NCBI GenBank assembly: GCA_013339765.2
Contig: CM023457.1
Location: 48,257,847-48,321,846 of the forward strand
DNA: 64,000 nt
Origin: Haemaphysalis longicornis
Lineage: Eukaryota > Arthropoda > Arachnida > Ixodida > Ixodidae
Direction of reading: 5' to 3'
Shown here one piece after another: positions 36,401 to 48,400 of this stretch (its first letter is position 1; the number at the start of each line of letters is the position of its first letter). The notes below the pieces were generated by a model that had not been told where the DNA came from, searched no databases, and saw nothing but the letters and a program-made list of their open reading frames with translations. Position numbers and translations under genes: made by a program.

Positions 36401-39400
36401 TGGCCGAAGGAGTGTCGCATTTTGACTTGCAGTGTATTTAGTGTTCCTTTCGCTTTCGGCAGTCTGATGGTAGCGCAGTGCTTATCATAGCTGCTTTCAG
36501 TGAGCCCATTAATTGCTAAATTGTTAGTAGTTAGTAGTAAGTTGCTAAAGTTACCGTATTTATTCAAATATAAGGCAGCATTTTTTTTTTTTTTAATATC
36601 CGTAGTCTCAAAGTCGTACCCTGCTTTATATTCGAAGCTCAGTGTGTGTGTGTGTGTGATATATATATACATATAAATGCCAATTTTTTTACTCTCAAAC
36701 TGCACCCTCACCTTATAATCGAATAGATACGGCAGAGTAACTGCATTTTCTGGTTCGAAATCCTGTTTTGAGCGCAAATTACTAAGGGGAAAGTAGGGCA
36801 GAAGGATCTTGTGTGGCTACTTGTGACAAAGTGCGCCTTGAATGCGCTTGCAACTATGCATCATCGGGGAACAGTTGTTGAAATTCTACGAACACAAATA
36901 CTGCTTCTGCATGCCATCCTAATGAGAATATGTGCATTATTTTAGAGAGAAAAAAATAGTGCTCTAGTAACTCCCTCAACTTTTTCAAGGTGGTTATTGT
37001 TGGTTGTGTATCCCGTCACTTGTCGCAATTGAAAGTTGGGCGAGTTGGTGATACAGCCTGAGAAGAAGCGCGAAAAATGACGACTACATAGAAAAGAACA
37101 CACAGGCCGGCACGCTCTCCTGTGTGTTCTTTTCTATGTGGTCGTCTTTTTTTGCGCTTCTTCCCAGGTTACTTGTCAAAACCATTACAGAAATTGTTTT
37201 AACCCTTTCGTGTTGGCGTGCGCCGCCCTTTTGAGGTGGGAAAAATGCAGCGGAAAACCGTCTATTACAGACCAGTCATTTGCTATGCAGGAAGCTGAAA
37301 AGCATTTCTAATCCTCTGACTTGCAGGCCATAACAATTGGTTCATCATTTTTACACCTTATTAATGATGTCATAGGAGGGCAATGTGTGAAATGTGAGTG
37401 TAAGAGCATTGTACACCTATGCATATTAGAAATCCCTGACTGTGTATATAGCAAAAGCCATTCAGTCCTGATTGTCTACATAGGTCTCTGAAGTGTAGGC
37501 CCATCTACAGTGAACCTATAGTAAGGAAACGTTCAATGTGATGGGGAAATTTGTTTTATAACGCGCACTGTGATTTGAGCCTACTTAGAACTCCCGCAGA
37601 TACAGGAAAAGGAAAATGTCCAGATTGTGTCCTTCATGTGAAATGAAATGTCAAAATGAAACAAGGCCCCAGAGAAAGAAATGGGCAGAAAGGAGAAAGA
37701 ACTTGGGAGTTCGTTTGCAGTCTCACTAATTTGCGGTCTTACTGCTCTCGAGTACATTCGGGAAGCCATAAAAATTATGCTTCTTTCCCACATTTTCGTC
37801 TTCTTCTTTCTGCGCCATCGTCAGGTGCTGCTGAACCTGCTGACAGGTCAAGAGCCCCATCACGGATGCAGACTCAATGCGGGCCCTTGCCTGCAAGGTG
37901 AGTCTTCTTAACAGCTTTGGGCAGTCTCGGGCTTTTGTGGTTGTGGTGTTGCTTTCTTGCTTGGTCGCCTGATAGCCGAGCTACAGGTCAGTCACCTAGA
38001 ATCCTTGCTAGGGCATTCAGTATAAGGTAGTCGGTAGTTGCAATTGTGAGGCAGTTTTTCGGTGCTTGAAAGAGCAGGGTAAAACCAGCACACAGGACAA
38101 GCGCATTTGCTGCTTCAGTCCCGTTCTCTTGTGCTCTGAGAAATTGTCTCTGGAATCTGTGCCTGTTAATAGTTTTTTCATCACTTGCCTCTCTCTTATC
38201 CCGTCCAGGCCCTGTGTGGGCTGGCCCGCTGCAGCACTGTGAAGCAGATCATCAGCAAACTGCCCCTCTTCACCAATGGGCAGCTTCAAGGTGAGGGGTG
38301 CACCACAAGCTGCAAGGGGGGTGGGGGTGTCCAGCATGTGATGCTGCGTCATATCTCCCTCTCTCCTCCTCCGATCTTGTGTGCTCTTTTTCTTTTTTAT
38401 CAACTCCCATCATACTGGTTTTGTCTTCCCAGTGCTCTGCTGGCACGCGTCGGCTTTTGTCCTTAAAAAGATACGATTAAATGCAAATTATTTTTAGAAA
38501 AGTGGTTGAATTCCAAGATAAAGTCACAGGCCTTCGTTGCTGTGCCAGCAAAGAAAAGTAGTGTTTGTGTGCCTGTAATTGATTTGTCACAATAAGCTGC
38601 CCTCCTTGCAGCGTTACTGATAATGGCCACATGAGAAACTAAGACAACTGAGTCAGGGTTTAAATACATTAATGTTGTGGGTCATATTGAGATGGAAATG
38701 GGGGTAACTTTGTTTTGGGAAACTCAAAGTTTGATGTTAGGACTGGTAGAGCTCGGCCGCACTGGTTCCATAGTTTCGGGACTGAAGAGAGGGCGCTGAC
38801 GAGAGACTCTGAACCGGCTGACGAATGAATGTCTTAACCAATGTCTATTCTCACCTGCCCTGAATGGTGTGGTGGCCTTGACCATGGAGAAGAGTGGTCA
38901 CCTTTGCAGCTGGCGGTCAAGCACATTGTTGAATCACTTTTTTTTTTTCCTCCGGGGGTGTCGTGCAGTGCTGATGCGAGAGCCAGTGCTCCAGGACAAG
39001 CGGCAGGAGCACGCCAAGTTTTGTGGCTCCTGCATCGAGCTCGTGGAGAGGGTGACTGGAGCGCCCCTGAGTCCCGGCATGGAGCCCTCGCTCACCAAGA
39101 TCAACAAGGTGCGTGGCATTTAGCGTATCCAATACCGTATCCAAATCCATATTCAGTTGGTATCCAATACCAATAGCGTATCCAATACCAGTGACTGATT
39201 TCGTGATGGAAAAAAGGATACCTGCACGAGGCCCTTTCAGGCATTTGTGAGGGAAGTAATGTGAAGAGAGACAGCTTGATCCAGGGGTATTGTTTAGCTC
39301 ATGGCACCAACTTTTGCCAAAAGGGTCATCGCCTTTCCTGGTCTTCACAGTTCCAGTATCGATACTTGTGCTTGCTCGGCACCTGCCAAGAACACATGCT

Positions 39401-42400
39401 TGGGGTGCGTCTAATAGCATTGGAATTTCACCCCTTGAAGGCAACATTGTGTAAATCTAAAGTTGTGGGGAAGACAAGGAAAGGTCCCATCCCATTCATC
39501 CCCACTGCAGTGTCACAGTGCTGTGACATTACAGAGAAGAATGTTTCTGTCATTTGTAATGAGTGAGTTTTTGTAAGATAGGTTGGCTGTACTGATTGAT
39601 TTGTTTGCAAGCTGCGGTACGCATCAGTCCTAACTCGACTTGGGTCTTACCCACCTAAAACCCTGTTTGTCATTGCATTGTCACACGTCAATCTGCTTTT
39701 TTTTTTTTCTTCCTCTTTTCTCCTTTTTTTTCTCAGTACTGTTACCTAATGTATAATTTTTTTTTTTTTGTTTTTTGCAGTCTGAAGTTGTGGCCCAAAC
39801 AAAGATCAGCTACCGGGAAAAGGACCTCTTGCAGTTAATATACCAGCACCTCCTTGGCAAGGGTGAGTGGCGGGCAGTTGACGCTGTCTGAATATCTGAG
39901 CTTTTGAAAGAAAGCTCAGTTGGTGAGAAAAAGTGTAGCTTTAGAAATCGACACTGTTAGTGCATTCCTGCATGGCATCAAACTTCACTGTAATTTTCAC
40001 AAGAACTCGCATGCTGCTTTCTTGGGTCAGTGTTTCAAGCAAGACAGAATGCTATCAGTATAAAGCCAGGTTCTTTATTGAACTTTGTTGAGGGCCAGAT
40101 TTTCTGGTGGGGTAATTTGTTGTGTTACCGGCCACATCACTCTGTGCTGTCAGTGGAGGAGAGTTCCCACTTCTAGTGTTCCAATCATCATTGCCATTAA
40201 ATTTGTTTGCTCATCGTTACCAGCATCATGTGTGTAATGAACGAGTGACATGACCTGCGCACCAGCCGCACGTGTGGCATACCGCTCTTTAATACATTGT
40301 AGACCGCTTATAACGTATGTCGCGGGAGCCGAAAAAAATCCGCACTATAAGCGGCACCGCACTATTAACAAAACATGCGCGAATCCAACCACATCGCAAC
40401 CTAACTCTCAAATCATCCTTTATTTATCATCACTCAAACGCACGGCACTTAAAAGCAAAGGCCTGGTCTTTATATCGTATTTTTTTTCATCAGCCGCTGC
40501 TGCAGGGTCACTGCAAGCGCGGTGTTACAAACAGCGAGCACGGCTTTAACTTCCGTTGTGTTTGTGTTTTGGGGGATCGTGGCTATGTTTTTAGCGTCTA
40601 TGAACAGATTCCGCGGAACATGATAAGAACGCCAGTGGGATTTTTTTTTTTACCCCACCTTGTGTTCACGATGCCGAAGGCGGCTGCTTATCAGCGCAGC
40701 GTACTGGTGGGGGGAATCTTCGGCTTCGCGCGGCTCGCTTGTTCGGAAAGGGAAAGAGCGGTGGCTTATCTGCACAACGTTCTAAAGCGTGAACCGCATG
40801 GAGCGATTGCAGTGCACGCATGGAACATGCAGTGCACGCCGCAGGCGCGGCGACGCTGGCTTGGTTCTGGTGTGCGGCGCGGTAAGATGCGGCAACATGG
40901 CGTTGGCCCTGGCCGCGAAGTGGGGCAGGCAGCTCCAGCGACCGCTTCTAACTGCTCGCTGAAATGCCGCACGAAGCGCAAGTGAGGGTGCTCACGCAAG
41001 AAAAGAGCTGATAATATAGGCGAAAAGAGGAATATAAACTGCCATCCTCGTTGCTTGTGAAAGCGCCCATCAAAAAACACCACGGTAGTAGGCCTAAACT
41101 TCTCTGATGCGGCCAGCCGGCTGGTCGGAGCGTTTCAGATCTCCCGCCATTAGGTGCGCGTCTCCCCATTGGTGCAAGTCGTCAGGCTCCTCCCACTGCC
41201 ACGCGAAGAAGCCACTGCGAGCGCAAAATCGTCGACACGAGCGTAAAAAAAAAAAAACAAAAAATCACGCGCAACGTCGACGTGAACGAATCGTGTGCGA
41301 AAACAGGCCATGCGGTTCACGCTTAAAACAAGTTGATAAAGCCGCGTGCGGACGGGGACGGGGATCGCTATCTTCCGAGGCGTGTCGAGCAAGGTCAGTT
41401 GTGATATCGCGTAGGCGTGAACTAAAAGGGGGAGAGTTGTGGCATTTTTGAGGACAGGCAGAGTGCACAAGTCATTGTTTGGTGGATTTACATCGTGCCT
41501 ACAATTTTTATGAACGAACGCTACGAAGCTTCTTTCAGGCATTTGCCTGTGCCCAACTCGAGCACATTTGTTTGTTCTTGTTGTTTTTTGCCTGTAAATT
41601 ACTTTATTGGAGCTCGATTCAGTTGCGAGATGTTGAAGCGGTGCCTCTGCTTTCGGCAGGTTTGGTGGACGCAGCGTCTGCCCTGCAGAAGGAAGCGTCC
41701 CTGCCTGCACGGCCTACCTGTGGCAGCTCAGCGCAGGCCCAGTGGTCTTCCAACAGCGTGTGCACTCCCAAAACGGTCAGTTTTTTTTTGTTGTTGTTCC
41801 ACAGTGTTTTTCTTTTAAATTTGCACCAATTGCTGTACTAACTTCTTTGCGAGTTTGGCCCTGTGGGAGCAAAAAAAGAAAGACGTGGGCAGTACAACAT
41901 TTTTTTTTAGTGACGGAGTGCAGCAAAGCTACAAGGTGTATGCTCGTTTATGAGCCACGCCTGTCAAAGTTTCATCTTGGTTAAGGGGGGACGCTGGTCT
42001 TAAAACAACTTCTTTTAATTTTTGAGTAAAAACTTTGTGAAACTTATCAGTGCTTCTTTTTTTCCCACTGATTTCAAAAATGTGCTGTTTTTTTTCGGCT
42101 GGCTAATTAGTTCCCAGGATACTTAGAGCTAATGTGCCAGATTTGGTCAAACATAGACAAAACAGTGTTGCTTATGAAACTCTAATCTTTATACTTCCAA
42201 TGTATGATCCCTTGCGAATGCAATGATCGAAGCAGGTTTTTGATTGATGCACCGCTTGGAAATAATTTTACAGCTCATCAAACTTTGGTGGCACCAGTGG
42301 CAAGGAACATTTTGAGTGCCCATTTCAAACACCCAACTTTAATGAGCAGTTTTAAAATTAGTTCCAAGCAGTGCATCAAAAAACTGATCCTGTTGCACTC

Positions 42401-45400
42401 ACCAGGGTTCATAGTACTGGAAAATATAAAAATTACAGTCCTATGACCTTAACTCCATTGTGTCATTGTTCCCCTGAAAAGGACTAATTATATCTAATTA
42501 TCTGGTAACTAATTGACCGACCTGAAAACAAAATAAGGCATGTTTTGAAGTCAGTGGGAAAAAGCAGCAAGACTGGCAAGTTCCACAGAATTACTTGAAA
42601 ATTAGAAGTTGTTTGAAGACACCACTGTCAAGGGGACGCAGAGTCTTCGAATGGTTAAAAATGGCGAAAAGAAATGCATTTTGGGAAAAAAACACATTTT
42701 TGAAGTCTCATACCTTCAAGCACCTACTCTAAATGTTTCACCGCTGAATTTGATCGGAATAGAATCTCAAAATCGACTTTGAAAACGCAGCGGAGCACAA
42801 AATGCCGAAAACCGGGCCAAAAAAGCTTGAACTTCGCGCGCGCGCCACACTCGATGCAGACTGCCGGCAGCGGCCATCTTGGGCTCGCTTTGTAGCTGCT
42901 TGCTTTGTGCATATTTTGCACTATCTCAAAATGGCGTCGCATGAGGAGAACGAGCGCTACTATCGATTTTCCGAAGGTCGTTTCGACCGCTGATTGGCAG
43001 GAGCACGTGCGCTTGAGTCGAGCTCCCCGTTCTTCTGCATCCTAATTGACTGGTGCAATTGAGCCGCCGTTCTTTCTTCTTTCTTTCTTCTTCTCTCCTC
43101 TTTTTTTCAGGTGTGTGTTTGCCATCGCAGNNNNNNNNNNNNNNNNNNNNNNNNNNNNNNNNNNNNNNNNNNNNNNNNNNNNNNNNNNNNNNNNNNNNNN
43201 NNNNNNNNNNNNNNNNNNNNNNNNNNNNNNAATGTGCATTATTTTTTTCGGCTGGTCAATTAGTTCCCAAGATAATTAGTGCTAATTTGCCATTTTTGGT
43301 CAAACAATACACGAAACAGTGTTACCAATAAAACTCTAAATCTTTATACTTTCCATACTATGATCCCTTGTGAATGCAATGATCGAAGAGGTTTTTTGAT
43401 GCACCGCTTGGAACTGATTTTACAGCTCATTAAACTTTGGTGGTACCACTGCAAGGAACCATTTTGAGTGCCTGTTTCAAACACCGATGTTTAATGAGCT
43501 GTAAAATGAGTTCCAAGCGGTGCATCAAAAAACCTCTTCGATCATTGCATTCACAAGGGATCATAGTATTGGAAAACATAAAGATTTAGAGTTTTATGGG
43601 TAACACTGTTTTTGTCTATTTTTTATCAAAATAGCAATTAGCACTAATTATCCTGGGAACTAATTGACCAGCCGAAAAAATAACGGCACATTTGAAATGA
43701 GCGGGAAAAAAGCAGCAATACTGACAAGTTTCACAATTTGAAGTTGTTTTAAGACCAGTGTCCCCCCCGTAAGGGGGTACAGGTGTCTGTGGTACCAAAA
43801 CAGCTTACGGGAATTGCCATTTTTCAGAAAGTACGGCTGCTTTTCTCCCGGCCTGCCCAATTTCTTGACCTAGAGGCGCATATTAGCAGATAACCCTGGT
43901 TTACGCGCGACGAAAAAGCGTACCAAAAAGTGCCATCGACACAATTGTTCTGGTAGACGTGAACACGATCACTTAGCACACAGTGCTTACTGATAGTATC
44001 AGTACGAGCTGAATGATTTGTTCGTCATGTCTTTTTATCTGTAAGCTTTGATTCGTATAAATGCACCATTGCAGGTTTAACTAGACCAATCACAAATTAG
44101 TTTATTATTTACCTGACCAAACGATTTTGAGGACTTATTTTGTAAGTGGGTGGAATATTTAAAGCGTGTTCCACAATTTGAGGAAGTGACTCGACTTGTG
44201 TAGAGCTCTTGGCAGCAAGGACTGTGCTTCTCAACATTGTAGCTCCCTGTTGTTTGGTGGGGCCTCGATTATTGACTTGGCGGTGTGCACGCTCCCTTTC
44301 CAGGTGAGGCCATTGCGGTCGGGATCGATGGGCTCTCTGGGTTCGCATTCCCTGACACCAGTCTCCTCTGCAGAGAAGATCCTCCCGGGAAACTGCATCA
44401 ATAGGGTGAGTCTGCTCCACGGGTGCCCAGGGGTTGGTACACTGGTTGGCACATTGCTTTTACACCTTGTTACATCGGCGAAAGCATCCCAGAACCGATC
44501 TCTGTCGCCTCCGTCATGTAGTGGTATCGTGGTGAACGAGCGGCAAGCAGGAGAGCTGCCTGTGTTCCGGACAACGAAGAGCCGAGAGCAAAACTTGATT
44601 GCTTTAACTCTTTGAGGGTCAAAGTTTTTCGCCAAATGCGACCACCTACAGTCGATTTTTTTATATCTATTTTGAGAAAAAATTGTCATAATTTTTTTAG
44701 GGTGGCATAAAGCGACAAAAAAATTGTTTTGTTGTTGCATACACGTGGTTTATTCATGAGTAGCACAAGAAAAATTCTAATCCTCAAAATTCTAAAAAAA
44801 AAAACACCAGAGAAATCCCATCAGTTTCAGAGCTCTGAACGTAGCAAATAAGCTAGAAAGGACGAGTTACACACAATCTTCTGACCGATGCTCTTAATAA
44901 AGTTGTTCTCTCTCTCTCTCCTCATTTGTGCAGACTTGTGCGGGATACAGATTGAGATTATTCAGAGGTGTCAGAAGCTATTAAATTAACGGAATTACTG
45001 GAAATGTGCTTTTTAACGCACTAAAGCATCAAAACGGGCGATTTCTAGCACAGTCACTGCTGCCCCTCACAAGCGGAGTGTAGCAGACGACAGCGGCGCG
45101 AGTCCCGAAGCCGACGTCAGGAGCCAGGGGGCGCCACTCAAACATCTCACTGCTGCAATATTGCTATACATCACTGCTGCCTCGCTTGCTTCTGGTTTAT
45201 CGTGACACAAACAGCGGCTGCAGTCGCTGTTTGCGTCACATTTGATTAGCGATTTCTCAGCAATCAAGGCATCTTTTAGCATGAATCAACGATAAGATGG
45301 TTATGGGAAGGTCAGACTTTCGTTTGGAACGAACTTGCTGGCTGCCCTCAGTGTCCCTTCAAGGAAGTTAGCGTCAAGCTACTGTTGTGTTGAAAAAAAA

Positions 45401-48400
45401 AATGGGGCACTGCTTTGCCCCCACATTTGACCTCCTTGTCAATGGCGTCCCCCCCTGCAGAACGGGGCCACGACCCCGACCCTGCCCCGCAACGACGTGC
45501 CGAGCCTGGCGCAGCGGTCACTTCCTCCGGCGACAGCGGCGGCGACGGCGAGTGGGGCCGCCGGCGCGCCCGCGACGCCGACGAGCTCACTGCCCGCGCT
45601 GCACAAGCGCAGCGGCACCTACCAGGGTGGCTCGCCCGTGCTCAAGCGGCTGTCCCAGCACACGGCCTCGTCGGCGGCGGCCCTACCCCACCCGCCGCAC
45701 TCCCTGTCGCTGGACACCATTGTCAAGGAGTACCTGCGCAACCAGCACGCCCTCCTGCAAGAACCCCGTCGTCGCCTGCCCACCCTTCGAGCTCTTCGTG
45801 TGAGTGCAGGGGGGTGGGAGGGGTCATTTGCCGTAGTGCGCTCGTTGTTGAGGCCGAAAGCATTGAAGGGGCCGTGGACACAGAAAGCAAGTTTGGTTAA
45901 TTAGAAAGGCTGCGTCATCCCAGTCACAACGATACCAATTTTATCGCAGACTTCAAGCAAATAATCAAACTGCTGAAGAAAATTATGTAGTAGTGGTGAC
46001 TCCCCAGATGCTTTCTGGCGAGGTCTTTACGATGTCACAGAACCCTGTACAGTCCAGTCCACTTATACGAACATATTGGGAAACGGAAATCAATTTGTTA
46101 CATAAATTTATTGCTACATCTGTTGCCTTTGGCCCTTTCATCCAAGAGAATTTACGCCTGAACAAAACATTGAAATAAAATAAATAAACTATTTGTATGC
46201 CAATGGTAACAGGAAGCGAAGATTTGTTCTTTGTTGCCGGGGATTCATTAAAACTGCGTTTCTGAAAAGTGGGCTATACTATATGGGCAATTGGTGGCTC
46301 CCAACCTAAGTCATTGCCAAGATACATTACGGGGCAACTGTAGTGGGGCCTCTAACTCTACGTGATTGTGTCACTTGAATACAGTCGACCCTGAAATAAC
46401 GAAATTTCTGGGGTAAGCGAAAAAATTTGCAGCCACCAAATTTGCTGTTGCTGGAACTTTGTTGCCACGAAAATCGGCCCCAAACCGAACCCAAACCGAA
46501 AATTTATTTCCGAAAGTTGGTTGCGCAGTCAAACCCTGCTACAACGAACTCCACTTCAACGAAATTTCCGTTTCAACGAAATAGTTCCAATTCCCCATCA
46601 GTTAGCCGTAAAAGTAAATGCAACAAAGTTCTCGCCGCAACGAACCATTTGTCTGGCTTGCTGTCGCTTCAGTGAAATTTTTGCTTATTGAGGCTGGGTT
46701 TGAACATTTGTTTTGCAATAAAATAAGCATAACGCCAGTTATCTCTAACTTCTTATACATTTAGGACGCTTAGGTTCACCGAAATTGTGCGCCATATGCC
46801 CACACCGCCTACCCCAACACAAAAACAAATTCATAGGTGGACACCATTGTTTGCTGGTGATAACGATGTGGCTGGCCGTCTTTACATGAGGCACAGGCCT
46901 GGTTGGTCTAGCCGGAGCTTCAGCCGATCCGTATCTATCCAGTTGTAATCCTGTGAATGTGCTCTGCTGCTGGCGCGGCGCTGTCATGTATGCGTCGTGA
47001 GCAGCTCTCCTTGCAGTTTTCATTCTACAATTCTTCAAAGTCAATAGAGCAAAAATAATGTTTTTGTGTTTAGTCGTAAACCCACGTCATCCTATCTTAG
47101 ACGCGAGCGCACACGCGGCTTGCCTGCCAAGATCATTTGCTGCCGTGCCCTTTCAGAGGATGGGATAACGGCGCCACTCCTGCCTCAAGCGAGAAGGGAG
47201 CTTCCGACGGCTTAGCAGCTATCTGGCCTAGCGGCCTAGCAGTAAGGCATCATTTGCTGCCGGACAAGCGCTAGGATCACTATAAAACACGAAATTCTTC
47301 GAATGAAACAAACTTGTATTTTGTCCTCACGGTTCCTTTATGTGCCCTAAGGAACATTTTGGGTAAAAAGGTAATCCTGATGCCTTTGTACTGTTCATTT
47401 TGCCTATCATGTGCCACCAGTATGGGCTGATGTCTGTGTGTGTGGGTGTCTTTGCAGGCCTCACAGGTGTCCAGAGCCGCAGTACCGAAACGCAGCCCCC
47501 ACGAGCATGGCAGCCAGGCTGCAGAGAAGCCAGGTGTTCCCCCCGTCCGGCGGGTTCGACGGCGCCAGGCTCCACCGCAAGTTCATCTACAGCAGGCAAG
47601 TATCTCCCCAGCACGTTGGCTTTTTCTCTGTCCAAAGTTGGACTGGAAGCTTTCGTTTTGGTGTCGTAATGCTTTTTTTTTTTTTTTTTTCCTCACTTAA
47701 TTATGTCGTTGTATCGCTCTAGCGATGTTTCCGTACTTTCTCCAAGCCTGTATTTGGGTGGTTTTTAATTACGGCGGCGGGTTGCAACTGCAGGTTTCGT
47801 CCAGTGCGGACTTTCCGGGATCCAGACGGCACCAGCAGTTACTCTTGTTGCGCGTTTTCGGTGAGTGCCACCATTTTGGAGGGCAGCAGGTGCAGGTGCA
47901 AAAGTTGTCTCCACTATGGTACGCCACCTGCTCGCAATGATTGGGTGCAATGCGAGTGGGGTCATCATCAGTCTTGCTATTACTGTTGTTAGTGTGTTTT
48001 TCGTTTTTCGTTTTGACCAACTCAAAAAATAATGGCATATTTGAAATCAATAAGAAAAAAACAGTGAGACTGACAAGTTTCAGAGTTTATTTGGAAATTA
48101 AAAGAAGTTGTTAAGGCCAGTGTCCCCCCCTAATGCAAATGCTGTTTGGGGATTTTCTTCGTTTTGGCACTTCCCCTCGCAATGCGGTGAGCTCCTCAAA
48201 GTTTCTTGAACCTGGACAGGTGCCCTATGTAAATGCCTCTCCGTGCTAAAATGTTCACTTCCAGCCCAGCCCGATTCAAACCTCGCCTGGCTCAATCCCA
48301 GTCTGTCGGAAGTGTAATAACTTTCCTCCGACGCTTTCTGGTTCTTGCAATGAAAGGAAATGTTTTGTGTACACAATTTTGTATGTGGTGTCTAAAGCGA

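Noticed and set aside
43053..43331. Frames crossing the N gap, with a pyrimidine-CAG acceptor at 43,110
   Set aside because: The translation is unknown residues, and DCAF1 exons 18 and 19 join in phase without an exon here.
45387..45900. Three overlapping plus-strand frames of 130-160 codons
   Set aside because: Only one carries the DCAF1 linker and LisH motif. The others are GC-driven shadows.
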